From assembly GCF_001425575.1 (NCBI RefSeq), contig NZ_LMRD01000006.1, positions 569,977 through 633,976 of the forward strand: 64,000 nt of DNA, in the 5' to 3' direction. The stretch comes from Aurantimonas sp. Leaf443 (GTDB taxonomy: Bacteria; Pseudomonadota; Alphaproteobacteria; Rhizobiales; Rhizobiaceae). The position numbers and the translations under genes were made by a program. This document shows, one piece after another, positions 33,492 to 42,276 of this stretch. The stretch's first letter is position 1; each line of letters starts with the position of its first letter. Under the pieces are notes generated by a model. The model was not told where the DNA came from. It did no database searches and was given only the letters and a program-made list of their open reading frames with translations.

Positions 33492-33860
33492 ATGCCGATG
33501 ACCGCGAGTGCCGCGCCCCGCGAACTGCGCGTTTCGCCCGACCGACGCACGCTCACCGTCGTCCTGCCGGACGGGGCGAGCGACAGGCTGACGGCGGAAA
33601 TGCTGCGCGTCCTCTCGCCCTCCGCCGAGGTGCAGGGCCATTCGCCCGAGCAGCGCAAGACGATCGGCGGCAAGGCGAATGTCGCCATCGCCGACATAAG
33701 GCCGATCGGAAACTACGCCGTGCGCATCGTCTTCGACGACGGCCACGACAGCGGCCTCTTCACCTGGAGCTACCTCGCCGATCTCGGCGAGCGGCGCGAG
33801 GCGCTGTGGCAGGCCTATCTGGACGAGCTGAAGGCCAAGGGCCTGTCGCGCGAGCGCTGA
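33492..33860 (+). CDS. DUF971 domain protein
   Basis: A 122-residue protein consisting of one DUF971 domain (the fold found at the N-terminus of gamma-butyrobetaine hydroxylase): LRVSPDRRTLTVVLPDGAS, RLTAEMLRVLSPSAEVQGH and SGLFTWSYLADLGERREALW. These small proteins often lie near cofactor or Fe-S genes, and here the gene is divergent from moaA. The biochemical role is unknown; metal handling has been proposed for relatives. ATG at 33492 is supported by GAAGGA upstream. Confidence 0.85.
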   Translation: MPMTASAAPRELRVSPDRRTLTVVLPDGASDRLTAEMLRVLSPSAEVQGHSPEQRKTIGGKANVAIADIRPIGNYAVRIVFDDGHDSGLFTWSYLADLGERREALWQAYLDELKAKGLSRER

Positions 33861-33911
33861 AGGGCCCAGGCGCGCCCCGCCGCTCGCCGCAGAACGGGAA
33901 GCGGCGCGCGA

Positions 33912-34643
33912 TCAGCGCTGGAAGGCGGGCAGGGCGTCGAACGCGTCCTTCAGCGAGTTCGACCAGCCTTCCGAGATCGTCCGGTAATAGGGATCGCGGT
34001 GGTCGAAGCGGCGACGGTAGCCGGCCTTCAGGCTGTCGGTCTCGTAGAACTGCAGGTCGATCGGCAGGCCGACCGAGAGATTGGAACGGATGGTGGAGTC
34101 GAAGGAGACGAGCAGGAGCTTGGCGCAGTCGTCGAGCGACATGCCGCGATCGTAGGTGCGGATGATGATCGGGCGGCCATATTTATGTTCGCCGATCTGG
34201 AAGAACGGGTTGTCGGCGCCCGCCTCGATGAAATTGCCCTCGGGATAGATCATGAAGAGGCGCGGACGCCCGCCTTTGATCTGGCCGCCGAGCAGGAACG
34301 TGCCCGAGAACATGGAATCCGCGCTCTGCCCGGCGCCGGAGGTGGAGGAGATGACCTCCTTCAGCGTCTCGCCCACGAGCTTGGCGGTCTGGAACATGGA
34401 GGGCTGCTGGAGGATCGCCGGCTCGCGCTTCTCGGGCGCGACGGAACGCTCCTCCAGGAGCGAGATCGTGCCCTGCGTCGTGGCGAGGTTGCCCGCGCTT
34501 AGAAGACAGATGAAGCGCTCGCCCGGCACCTCCCAGGTCTTCATCTTCGAGACGACCGAAATGTTGTCGATGCCCGCATTGGTGCGGGTGTCCGACATGA
34601 AGACGAGGCCCTTGTCGACCAGAAGCCCAACGCAATAAGTCAT
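33912..34643 (-). CDS. Anbu: proteasome-type peptidase
   Basis: A 243-residue Ntn-hydrolase-fold protein. After loss of Met1 the N-terminal Thr2 is the expected nucleophile: MTYCVGLLVDKGLVFMSDTR followed by TNAGIDN, the Anbu (ancestral beta-subunit) signature. An internal FLLGGQIKGGRPRLFMIYPEG strand pair is also characteristic. Anbu forms helical oligomers and its substrate is not known. Genes for an alpha-E protein and a circularly permuted ATP-grasp protein lie just upstream on the same strand, the standard partners, but the usual transglutaminase-like gene is missing from the 176-base gap. The start at 34643 is fixed by the Thr position. Confidence 0.9.
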   Translation of the reverse strand: MTYCVGLLVDKGLVFMSDTRTNAGIDNISVVSKMKTWEVPGERFICLLSAGNLATTQGTISLLEERSVAPEKREPAILQQPSMFQTAKLVGETLKEVISSTSGAGQSADSMFSGTFLLGGQIKGGRPRLFMIYPEGNFIEAGADNPFFQIGEHKYGRPIIIRTYDRGMSLDDCAKLLLVSFDSTIRSNLSVGLPIDLQFYETDSLKAGYRRRFDHRDPYYRTISEGWSNSLKDAFDALPAFQR

Positions 34644-34819
34644 GGTCCAACCATTTCGGATGCTCATTCCCGCATGGGAATGCGGCGGCGGATGATCCGT
34701 TGCCGCGCGCTCTTCCACAATCGCCGGGGCGGGCCTGTGGCAAACTTATCCGGCTCTGTTGCCGAAACGCCCGGCGAGGCGAGGCGGCACACGCAGCCTC
34801 GCCGAAGGGTGGCGCGCCT

Positions 34820-35767
34820 TCAGGGATAGAAGCTGTAGTCCCGGGCGATCTCGCTGGCCAGGCGATTGTTGTCGATGACGAACCCTTCGAGGAATTCGTG
34901 CAGGCCGCCGTCGATGATCTCGGTCACGTTGGTCTGCGAGAAGCGCCGGTTCATCGTGCGCGCCGTCTCCAGGCAGCCGTGCCGGGCCTCGTAATTGCGG
35001 TCGAGAAAGCCGAGACTCTCTTCGATCGAGGCATAGCAGAAGGCCAGCGAGCGCGGCATGCGCCGGTTCAGCATCAGGAAGTCGATGATGTTCACCGCCC
35101 GCTGCTCGCCCTGGTACTCCCAGGCATAGGAGCGGTGGGCCGAGACCGAGCGCAGGATGGACTGCCACTGGAACGTGTCGAGCGGCGAGCCGACCGAGGA
35201 ATGATCGGGCAGGAGCACCCAGTATTTCACGTCGAGGATGCGCGCGGTGTTGTCGGCGCGCTCGATGAAGGCGCCGAGATTGCAGAAGTCGAAGATCTCG
35301 TTGCGCAGCATCGTGCCGTGGAACGTCCCGCGGATAAGCGCGGTGTGGCGCTTCACGAGATCGAGGACTTCCGGCAGTTCGCGCTGGTTCACCGGCCGCT
35401 CCAGCCGCTGCTTGATGGTGAGCCAGCTCTCGTTCAGCGCCTCCCAGAGGTCGCGCGTCAGCGCGGTGCGCACCATGCGCCCGTTCATGCGCGCGGTGTC
35501 GATGGAGGAGCGGACGCTGGACGGGTTGTCGCGGTCGCTGATGAGGAAGGTGATGATCTTGTCGGGATCGGGATCGCCGTGCTTGGCGGTATAGGCGGCC
35601 TCGATACCGGCGCAGACGAGCAGCGACTGCCACTCGTCCGTCTCCTCCGCGATGTTGGTGAGGGAGAGGCGCAGGCCGGCATCGGCCAGGCGCGCCATGT
35701 TGTCGGCCCGTTCCAGGTAGCGGAACATCCAGAAGAGGCCGTTGGCGGTGCGTCCGAGAAGCGTCAT
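34820..35767 (-). CDS. Alpha-E domain protein (DUF403) of the Anbu cluster
   Basis: A 315-residue all-helical protein starting MTLLGRTANGLFWMFRYLER, the DUF403 hallmark (RxAxxLFWxxRYxERAdn). Further blocks are NPSSVRSSIDTARMNGRMVR and FIERADNTARILDVKYWVLL, and FLMLNRRMPRSLAFCYASIE in the last third. Function is unknown; it consistently accompanies the circularly permuted ATP-grasp protein, here seven bases upstream. Joint action in making or breaking an amide or peptide bond is the usual hypothesis. Confidence 0.9.
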   Translation of the reverse strand: MTLLGRTANGLFWMFRYLERADNMARLADAGLRLSLTNIAEETDEWQSLLVCAGIEAAYTAKHGDPDPDKIITFLISDRDNPSSVRSSIDTARMNGRMVRTALTRDLWEALNESWLTIKQRLERPVNQRELPEVLDLVKRHTALIRGTFHGTMLRNEIFDFCNLGAFIERADNTARILDVKYWVLLPDHSSVGSPLDTFQWQSILRSVSAHRSYAWEYQGEQRAVNIIDFLMLNRRMPRSLAFCYASIEESLGFLDRNYEARHGCLETARTMNRRFSQTNVTEIIDGGLHEFLEGFVIDNNRLASEIARDYSFYP

Positions 35768-35774
35768 CGGTCGG

Positions 35775-37193
35775 TCAGTCCCTCAAAACCCAGGTGTCCT
35801 TGGTGCCGCCGCCTTGGCTGGAATTGACCACCAGCGAGCCCTCCTTCAGCGCGACGCGCGTCAGGCCGCCGGGGACGATCCGGATCTTGTCGGAGACGAG
35901 GACGAAGGGTCTGAGATCGACGTGCCGGGGCGCGAGCCCCTTCTCCACGAGGATCGGCACGGTGGAAAGCGCCAATGTGGGCTGGGCGATGTAATTGCCG
36001 GGGCGCTGGCGCAGCTTGGCGGCGAAGGTCTCGCGCTCGGCCTTGGACGCCGCCGGGCCCACCAGCATGCCGTAGCCGCCCGACCCGTGCACCTCCTTGA
36101 CGACGAGTTCGTGCAGGTTGTCGAGCACGTAGGCGAGCGTGTCGGCCTCCGCGCAGCGATGGGTCGGCACGTTCTCCAGAAGCGCCTTCTCGCCGGTGTA
36201 GAACTCCACGATCTCCGGCATGTAGGAGTAGATCGCCTTGTCGTCGGCGATGCCGGTGCCCGGCGCGTTGGCGATGGTGATGCCGCCGCTTTTGTAGACG
36301 CCCATGATGCCGGGAATGCCGAGCAGCGATTCGGGGCGGAAGACCTTCGGGTCGAGATAGGCGTCGTCGACGCGCCGGTAGAGGACGTCGATCGGCTGGT
36401 AGCCCTTGGTCGTGCGCATCTGGATGCGCCCGTCGATCTCGCGCACGTCCGAGCCCTCGATCAGCTCGACGCCCATCTGGTCGGCGAGGAAGGCGTGCTC
36501 GTAATAGGCCGAGTTGTGGATGCCGGGCGTGAGGACGGCGATGGTCGGCACGCCGTCGCAGGCCGGCGGGGCCACGGCCTCCAGCGAGCGGCGCAGGGTC
36601 TGGGGATAGGTCTCCACCGGCCGCACGCGGTTGCGCGCGAAGAGCTCGGGGAACATCTGCATCATCGTCTCGCGGTTCTCGATCATGTACGAGACGCCGG
36701 AGGGGGTGCGGGCATTGTCCTCGAGGACGTAGAACTGGTCCTCGCCGACCCGCACGATATCGGTGCCGATGATGTGGGTATAGACGCCGCCGGGCGGCCG
36801 GAAGCCCTCCATCTCCGGCAGGTAGGCCTCGTTGCCCTTGATGAGGCGTTCGGGCACCTTGCCGGCCTTCACGATCTCCTGGCCGTGATAGATGTCGTCG
36901 AGAAACGCGTTCAGCGCCTTCACGCGCTGCTCGATGCCCTTTTCCAGCTTCTCCCACTCGGCGCGCGCCATGATGCGGGGCACGAGGTCGAAGGGAATGA
37001 GCCGCTCGGCCGCCTCCTCCTCGCCGTAGACGGCGAAGGTGATGCCGGTGCGGCGGAAAACGCTCTCGGCCTCGCGCGCCTTCTGCACGAGCGACTCGGG
37101 ATCCTGCTCGCCGAACCAGTCGAAGAACCGTCTGTACGGCTCGCGGACCGAGTCTTCGCCGAGCAGCATCTCGTCAAACGGCTTCACGGGCAT
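35775..37193 (-). CDS. Circularly permuted type 2 ATP-grasp protein (DUF404/DUF407)
   Basis: A 472-residue protein with the permuted ATP-grasp pattern: FDLVPRIMARAEWEKLEKGI near the start, DEVYHGQEI-like DIYHGQEIVKAG, then YVLEDNARTPSGVSYMIENR with the metal-binding Glu/Asn, and VHGSGGYGMLVGPAA. ATP-grasp enzymes couple ATP hydrolysis to carboxylate-amine ligation, so this protein probably makes a peptide-like bond. ATG at 37193 (MPVKPFDEML) was preferred to 37205. It is the first gene of the Anbu cluster and is followed by the alpha-E gene after seven bases. Confidence 0.9.
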   Translation of the reverse strand: MPVKPFDEMLLGEDSVREPYRRFFDWFGEQDPESLVQKAREAESVFRRTGITFAVYGEEEAAERLIPFDLVPRIMARAEWEKLEKGIEQRVKALNAFLDDIYHGQEIVKAGKVPERLIKGNEAYLPEMEGFRPPGGVYTHIIGTDIVRVGEDQFYVLEDNARTPSGVSYMIENRETMMQMFPELFARNRVRPVETYPQTLRRSLEAVAPPACDGVPTIAVLTPGIHNSAYYEHAFLADQMGVELIEGSDVREIDGRIQMRTTKGYQPIDVLYRRVDDAYLDPKVFRPESLLGIPGIMGVYKSGGITIANAPGTGIADDKAIYSYMPEIVEFYTGEKALLENVPTHRCAEADTLAYVLDNLHELVVKEVHGSGGYGMLVGPAASKAERETFAAKLRQRPGNYIAQPTLALSTVPILVEKGLAPRHVDLRPFVLVSDKIRIVPGGLTRVALKEGSLVVNSSQGGGTKDTWVLRD

Positions 37194-37461
37194 TCTCCAT
37201 CGCATCCCTTGGACACACAGGATGAGCGGCCGCGCATAAAATCAAGCCTGAAGGAGAAGGGGGCGGCAACCTGCACGATCTTTTTGCCGAAGGCCCTGCC
37301 TTTGGGCAGGCCGGTGATGAACGAGCAGGCGCGGAGCGACGGGATTTGCCGTGCGGAGACGGGTTCGGGCGCGGTCACGTTCGCGTTTTCCGGCTCGACG
37401 CCCCGTGCGGCCGCGCCACGTCGCGACTCTCGCAGGTCAGGCGGGAACGGGGGGATAACGC

Positions 37462-37920
37462 ATGCGCATGAACGAGCCGAACGGACAGAAGGCGCTCGAC
37501 GACCGCGGGGGCATCGGGCTTACCGCGGGCCTCGCCCCGCTCGTTCCCCTCGCGGCCTTCGCCGTTCTGGTCTGGCTCGCGCCGCCGGCGCAGGCCTTCT
37601 TCGCGCTCAACGCCGCCTTCCTCTGGGCCGGGGCGATGCTTGCCTATCTTGCCGGGCGCGCGCCTTTCTGCCTGCCCGGCCAGCGCGGCAACGCCCTTGC
37701 GATCGTCCTGATGGGGCTTGCCTTCGCCGTTCTGATCGCCGCGATCTGGGCCTATCCGCGGCTGTCGCTCGGCCTTTCCGCGGCGGGGTTCCTTCTCGCC
37801 TTCGCGGCGCGCGCGCGCGCGGGTGCGGCCCGGCGCGTTCTCGCCGCGCCGGGACTGGCGCTCGCGCTGGTCTCGCTCGCGGCCGTCGCCGTCGCCGTGA
37901 TCTCCGACCCCGGCCTGTAG
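37462..37920 (+). CDS. Small integral membrane protein, possibly DUF3429-like
   Basis: A 152-residue protein with about four membrane segments after a short polar N-terminus (MRMNEPNGQKALDDRGG): about 21-42, 45-64, 78-97 and 98-115, then a last one near 128-147. The order resembles DUF3429 proteins, but conserved residues are too few for a firm call. It is alone on its strand between two minus-strand genes. The 255 bases before it hold the divergent promoter of the ATP-grasp gene; I recognise nothing else there. Confidence 0.55.
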   Translation: MRMNEPNGQKALDDRGGIGLTAGLAPLVPLAAFAVLVWLAPPAQAFFALNAAFLWAGAMLAYLAGRAPFCLPGQRGNALAIVLMGLAFAVLIAAIWAYPRLSLGLSAAGFLLAFAARARAGAARRVLAAPGLALALVSLAAVAVAVISDPGL

Positions 37921-37921
37921 C

Positions 37922-38590
37922 TCAGCCGGCCGGGACGGCGGGCGCGGGCCCGCCGCGCCAGAGCGAGGCGACGGGCTCGCTCGCGTTGTCGGGCTTGGCG
38001 TCGCCGATGAAGACGACGACGGGGCCCGGATCGGGCTCGTGCGGATCGTAGAAATCGAGGAGCCCGGGATAGGCCGCCTGCAGGAAGGCGGGCATGCGGC
38101 CGGCCTCCCGCAGAAGGTGGTCGATCACCACCTGATCGCCATGCACGGCGTTCGGCACGGGGCCGCAGGAGCCCGGAATCATCCAGCGTGCGGCGTCCCG
38201 CGCGAAGGTCTCGTAGACGAGGGCAAGCTCGTCGCCCGCCCAGCGCATCAGGGCGCTGGAGAGTCGGCCTTTCAGGAAATGGTCTTCCATCGCGGCAAGG
38301 CCCGGCTCGCAGAGTTCGGGCGCCGGCGCCGCGAAGACCGTATCGAGATCGCAGAGGAGGACGGTGCCGCCGAAGAGCCCTGGCCGGAAGGCCTCCATCT
38401 TGGCCCACCAGCCCGGCCAGTCCGTGACCAGCGGGAGGCGTTCCACGCCGTCGCAATCGACGGCGAGATCGGTGAGGCAGACGATGCGACCAAGATCGGG
38501 AAGGGCGCGCCGCGCGCCGCGGGCGAGCCGGTCGACCCAGACGCCGTCGTAGCGTCCGCCGCCACGGCAGACGGTGACGAGCGTCAGCAT
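37922..38590 (-). CDS. Glycosyltransferase-like protein of unknown specificity
   Basis: A 222-residue cytosolic protein. The beginning (MLTLVTVCRGGGRYDGVWVD) and the segment GGTVLLCDLDTVFAAPAPEL, with a DxD motif, resemble the nucleotide-sugar-binding half of GT-A-type glycosyltransferases. HGDQVVIDHLL and the late DPGPVVVFIGDAKPDNA agree with a small GT-A protein in which the aspartates bind a metal. No sugar-synthesis genes surround it, so donor and acceptor are unknown. The stop directly abuts the convergent membrane-protein gene (one base between). Confidence 0.55.
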   Translation of the reverse strand: MLTLVTVCRGGGRYDGVWVDRLARGARRALPDLGRIVCLTDLAVDCDGVERLPLVTDWPGWWAKMEAFRPGLFGGTVLLCDLDTVFAAPAPELCEPGLAAMEDHFLKGRLSSALMRWAGDELALVYETFARDAARWMIPGSCGPVPNAVHGDQVVIDHLLREAGRMPAFLQAAYPGLLDFYDPHEPDPGPVVVFIGDAKPDNASEPVASLWRGGPAPAVPAG

Positions 38591-38747
38591 CGTGTCTCCC
38601 GTCCGGTCCCGATGAGGATCTGTCCCGCCATGTCGTCTCCGCCGCATCCGATGAGGGAAGCTAGGCGGCTCGGCGCAGGACGACAGGCCGTTTCGCGCCC
38701 GTCGGCTGCGACCCGTCGCCTCGGTCGCGGATGGCAGGGTCGGCTCG

Positions 38748-39782
38748 TCAGGCCGGCACGACCTCGACGCTGACATGGCTGAGGCCGTGGATGGAGGCGA
38801 GGCGCCGCTTGTAGGCCGCCGGCTCGAGCGGCTCCGGCGAGACGAGCGAGACGATCGCCGCCATGTGGCCGGGACCGACGCGCCACAGGTGAAGGTCGGC
38901 GATGCGGTCTCCGGCCGTCTCGAGGCGCGAGCGGATGGCGCTCTCGGTCTCGGCGCTCGGCACGACATCGAGGAGGACGGCGCCGCTCTGCCGCACGAGG
39001 CCGAGCGACCAGCGGGCGATGACGAGCGCGCCGATGATGCCGGCCGCGGCGTCCATCCAGAACCAGCCGTAGAGCCAGCCCGCGCCGAGACCGGCGATGG
39101 CCAGCACCGAGGTCAGCGCGTCGGCGAGAACATGCATGTAGGCCGCGCGCAGGTTGGCGTCGCCCGAGGCCGGGGCATCGTGCTCCTGCGCCGTGGCGTG
39201 GTGATGGTCGTGGCCGTGGTCGTGCCCGTGACGATGGTGCCCCTGGTGGAGGAGCGCCGCGCTGGCAAGGTTCACGACGAGTCCGAGAATGGCGACGACC
39301 ATGGCTTCGCCGAAGCGGATGGGCGCGGGCTCCAGAAGCCGCAGAACCGATTCCAAGCCGATGCCGAGCGCAACCATCGCCAGGATGATGGCGCTGGCGA
39401 AGGCGGCGAGATCGCCGATCTTGCCGGTGCCGAAGGAGAAGCGCGGGTCGTTCGCGTGGCGGCGGGAATAGAGATAGGCGAGCGCGGCGATGAGCAGGGC
39501 GCCGGCATGGGTCGCCATGTGGAAGCCGTCGGCCAGGAGCGCCATCGAGCCGAAGAGCGATCCGGCGACGATCTCGCCGACCATCATCGCCGCCGTCAGC
39601 GCGATGACGATCCAGGTGCGCCGCTCGTTGCGCTCGTGGTCGGCGCCGAGGAAGACATGAGCGTGCCCCGCGGCCCCACCGGCCCGTGCCGCTCGCGGCG
39701 ACTGCGCGGCGTGGCCATGGTCGTGATCGTGTCCGGCCGCGTGCTCGTGATGCCCGGCGGCGCCGTGGTCGTGGTCGTGCAT
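38748..39782 (-). CDS. dmeF: Cation diffusion facilitator DmeF (metal efflux)
   Basis: A 344-residue CDF transporter with six membrane segments. Metal-binding pairs are seen in LLADGFHMATHAGALLIAAL (segment 2) and MHVLADALTSVLAIAG (segment 5). Histidine-rich stretches at 1-27 and in the loop near 200 (HHRHGHDHGHDHHH) probably gather metal. The cytosolic C-terminal domain follows. The DmeR-type regulator is encoded 12 bases upstream, matching the dmeRF operon of Rhizobium leguminosarum that exports cobalt and nickel; the actual metal is inferred from that. Confidence 0.9.
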   Translation of the reverse strand: MHDHDHGAAGHHEHAAGHDHDHGHAAQSPRAARAGGAAGHAHVFLGADHERNERRTWIVIALTAAMMVGEIVAGSLFGSMALLADGFHMATHAGALLIAALAYLYSRRHANDPRFSFGTGKIGDLAAFASAIILAMVALGIGLESVLRLLEPAPIRFGEAMVVAILGLVVNLASAALLHQGHHRHGHDHGHDHHHATAQEHDAPASGDANLRAAYMHVLADALTSVLAIAGLGAGWLYGWFWMDAAAGIIGALVIARWSLGLVRQSGAVLLDVVPSAETESAIRSRLETAGDRIADLHLWRVGPGHMAAIVSLVSPEPLEPAAYKRRLASIHGLSHVSVEVVPA

Positions 39783-39794
39783 GGCGGGCTCCCG

Positions 39795-40061
39795 TCAGAG
39801 ATACCTGGCGATCTCGCGCAGCTGCGCCACGGCCTCGTCCATGCCGTGCGGGCGCGGGCCGGGCAGATCCGCGAGGTGATGGTCGATGTGATCGAGGATC
39901 AGCATCTGCTTGGACTTCTCGAGCGCCTTGATCACGGCCTGGAGCTGCTGGGCGAGGAGGAGGGCGTCCCGTCCTTCCTCGACCATGCGCAGCACGCTGG
40001 AGAGATGGCCCTCCGCGCGCTTCAGGCGCTTCTTCAGTTCGGGATCCGTCCTGTGGCTCAT
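39795..40061 (-). CDS. dmeR: DmeR: CsoR/RcnR-family metal-responsive repressor
   Basis: An 88-residue all-helical regulator: LKKRLKRAEGHLSSVLRMVE is the family's first-helix pattern, and the metal ligands include the first-helix His (EGH) and the later LDHIDHHL histidines in place of the CsoR cysteine set, as in nickel/cobalt-responsive RcnR and DmeR. It should repress its own operon until metal binds. The gene is followed by dmeF after 12 bases, and a perfect 9-bp inverted repeat lies just before its start codon. Confidence 0.9.
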   Translation of the reverse strand: MSHRTDPELKKRLKRAEGHLSSVLRMVEEGRDALLLAQQLQAVIKALEKSKQMLILDHIDHHLADLPGPRPHGMDEAVAQLREIARYL

Positions 40062-40068
40062 CGCCGAT

Positions 40069-40091
40069 CCTATCCCCCCGGAGGGGATAGG
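40069..40091. promoter_or_regulatory. Candidate DmeR operator
   Basis: CCTATCCCC (40069-40077) and GGGGATAGG (40083-40091) form a perfect 9-bp inverted repeat with a CCGGA spacer, seven bases upstream of the dmeR start. A G/C tract flanked by TA steps is the known operator form for RcnR/CsoR-type repressors, so autoregulation of dmeRF is likely. Confidence 0.7.
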
Positions 40092-40130
40092 GGCAAGTCC
40101 CGTCTGGCGATGCCGGTGTCCGAACGCAGA

Positions 40131-40157
40131 CGGCCCGCTCCTCGTCGGAGCGGGCCG
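40131..40157 (-). terminator. Hairpin terminator after tctA
   Basis: CGGCCCGCTC (40131-40140) and GAGCGGGCCG (40148-40157) form a perfect 10-bp stem with a seven-base loop, 59 bases beyond the tctA stop and before the dmeR operator. It should insulate dmeRF from the tct operon. The T-rich side (TGTCTTT) lies on the plus strand. Confidence 0.55.
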
Positions 40158-40215
40158 TGTCTTTCCGGTCGGTCCGCCGGCACCGGGCGACCCGCGCTCG
40201 GTGCCGGCGATCGGC

Positions 40216-41715
40216 TCAGTCTTCCGAGGCCTGGAACTTGCGCAGCTGGCGCGTCGCGAAGGGGGCGACGAGCGCCAGAAAGGCGATGGCCAGCAGCGTC
40301 GCCGAGCCCGGATTCTCCAGAAGGATCATCGGGTCGCCGAGGCTGATCTGGAGGGCGCGCCGCAGCTGGTTGTCGGCCATCGGTCCGAGGATGAGGCCGA
40401 CGATCGCCGGCGCGATCGGGTAGTCGTAGCGCCGCATCAGGAAGCCGAGGAAGCCGAAGATCACCAGCATCACGAGTTCGATCACGCTGGGGTTCGAGGC
40501 GATCGTGCCCATGGCCGCGAAGACCAGGATGCCCGCGTAGAGCCAGGGCAGCGGCACGCCGAGGAGGCGCACCCACAGCCCGATCAGCGGCAGGTTGAGG
40601 ACGATCAGCATCACGTTGGCGATGAAGAGCGACGCGATCACGCCCCAGACGAGGTCCGGCGCCTGCGTGAACAGGAGCGGGCCGGGCTGCAGGCCATATT
40701 GCTGGAAGCCGGCCAGCATGATCGCGGCGGTCGCCGAGGTCGGCAGGCCGAGCGTGAGCAGGGGCACGAGCGTTCCGGCGGCGGCCGCGTTGTTGGCCGC
40801 TTCCGGACCCGCCACGCCCTCGATCGCGCCCTTGCCGAACTCTTCCGGGTGCTTGGAGAGGCGGCGCTCGGTCGTGTAGCTGAGGAAGGTCGGGATCTCG
40901 GCGCCGCCGGCCGGCAGGGCGCCGATCGGGAAGCCGAAGGCGGTGCCGCGCAGCCAGGGCTTCCACGACCGCTTCCAGTCCTCCTTCGTCATCCAGAGCG
41001 AACCCTTGATGGGGATCGGCTTCTCCGGCGCGTAGAGGTGGCGGGAGGCGACGAAGAGCGCCTCGCCGACCGCGAAGAGGCCGACGGCGAGCGTCGTCAC
41101 CTCGATGCCGTCGAGAAGGTCGGGCACGCCGAAGGTGAGGCGCGCCTTGCCGGTCAGCTGGTCGATGCCGATGAGGCCGAGGAAGAGGCCGATGGCGAGG
41201 CTGGTGAGGCCGCGCAGCGGGGACGAGCCGAAGGTGGCCGCCACCGTGACGAAGGCGAGGACCATCAGGGCGAAATAGTCCCACGGCCCGAAATTGACCG
41301 CCAGGCGCACCAGGATGGGCGCGAGGAAGGCGAGGCCGATCGTGGCGATGAGGCCGGCGACGAAGGAGCCGATGGCGGCCGTGGCGAGCGCGGGGCCGCC
41401 GCGGCCGGCGCGGGCCATCTTGTTGCCTTCGAGAGCGGTGACGACGGACGCGCTTTCGCCCGGCGTGTTGAGGAGGATCGCCGTGGTCGAGCCGCCATAC
41501 ATGCCGCCGTAGTAGATGCCGGCGAACATGATGATCGAGCCGCCGGGATCGAGGCGGAAGGTGACGGGCAGGAGCAGCGCCACCGTGAGCGCCGGTCCGA
41601 TGCCCGGCAGCACGCCGACCGCCGTGCCGAGCAGCACGCCGATGCCGGCGAAGAGGAGGTTCATCGGTTCCAGGGCGACGAGGAAGCCCGAGCCGAGAGC
41701 GAAGAAGGAATCCAC
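40216..41715 (-). CDS. tctA: Tripartite tricarboxylate transporter large permease TctA
   Basis: A 499-residue membrane protein with about twelve segments. TctA signatures: [20 protein letters not shown] near the start, [20 protein letters not shown] and [20 protein letters not shown], and a second-half repeat around [20 protein letters not shown]. It forms the sodium-coupled channel for a carboxylate delivered by TctC. The GTG at 41715 starts ten bases after the tctB stop. The exact substrate (citrate, phthalate-type or other carboxylate) cannot be read. Confidence 0.94.
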   Translation of the reverse strand: MDSFFALGSGFLVALEPMNLLFAGIGVLLGTAVGVLPGIGPALTVALLLPVTFRLDPGGSIIMFAGIYYGGMYGGSTTAILLNTPGESASVVTALEGNKMARAGRGGPALATAAIGSFVAGLIATIGLAFLAPILVRLAVNFGPWDYFALMVLAFVTVAATFGSSPLRGLTSLAIGLFLGLIGIDQLTGKARLTFGVPDLLDGIEVTTLAVGLFAVGEALFVASRHLYAPEKPIPIKGSLWMTKEDWKRSWKPWLRGTAFGFPIGALPAGGAEIPTFLSYTTERRLSKHPEEFGKGAIEGVAGPEAANNAAAAGTLVPLLTLGLPTSATAAIMLAGFQQYGLQPGPLLFTQAPDLVWGVIASLFIANVMLIVLNLPLIGLWVRLLGVPLPWLYAGILVFAAMGTIASNPSVIELVMLVIFGFLGFLMRRYDYPIAPAIVGLILGPMADNQLRRALQISLGDPMILLENPGSATLLAIAFLALVAPFATRQLRKFQASED

Positions 41716-41725
41716 CCTGCGCCTC

Positions 41726-42193
41726 CTAGAAGAGCCGCTCGAGCGGACCTTCGGGAAGGGTCAGCGTCAAGAGGTTGTTGAACAGAAGGAAGACGAGCAG
41801 GCTGAGAACGAAGCCGATGGCGAGATCGGCCACGATCGCCTTGCGGCCGAAGGCGCGCGCCGTGAAGGCGAAGAGGAGCGTCGAGCCGAGGACGAAGCCG
41901 GCGCCGAGCCAGATGCAGGCGATCAGCGCCAGAAGGCCGCCGCTGACCCAGCCGAAGGCCTTCCAGTCCGCCTCGTCGGGCTCGGGCAGGCCTTCGCGGA
42001 AGGCGCTGATGAAATGTCCGATGCCCAGAAGCGCGAGGAAGACCGAGACCACGTAGGGCATGGCCGCGGGGCTGATGCCGTAGGTGAAGCCGGCCTTCAG
42101 GCGGCTGGCATCGAATGCGGTGACGCCTGCCGCCACGAACAGCAGGATGCCGACGACGAGCGCCGGCCTGTCGAATTTCTTTCCACTCGCCAT
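41726..42193 (-). CDS. tctB: Tripartite tricarboxylate transporter small subunit TctB
   Basis: A 155-residue protein with four membrane segments (about 10-28, 40-60, 78-100, 112-148). The family is poorly conserved; recognition rests on size, topology and its place between tctC and tctA. ATG at 42193 begins [20 protein letters not shown]; a TTG two codons upstream is possible. An 83-base gap with a hairpin separates it from tctC. Confidence 0.88.
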   Translation of the reverse strand: MASGKKFDRPALVVGILLFVAAGVTAFDASRLKAGFTYGISPAAMPYVVSVFLALLGIGHFISAFREGLPEPDEADWKAFGWVSGGLLALIACIWLGAGFVLGSTLLFAFTARAFGRKAIVADLAIGFVLSLLVFLLFNNLLTLTLPEGPLERLF

Positions 42194-42238
42194 GCTCAAG
42201 GCGATACCCCTTCAGATCCGATCCCCAGATGTGGAAGA

Positions 42239-42254
42239 GGGCGCCGAAGCGCCC
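42239..42254 (-). other. Hairpin with UUCG-type tetraloop between tctC and tctB
   Basis: Read on the minus strand, GGGCGC-TTCG-GCGCCC is a perfect 6-bp stem closed by the very stable UUCG tetraloop. It lies right after the tctC stop and probably stabilises the tctC message relative to the membrane subunits. Confidence 0.55.
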
Positions 42255-42276
42255 CCTGCCGATCTCAAGACCCCGT

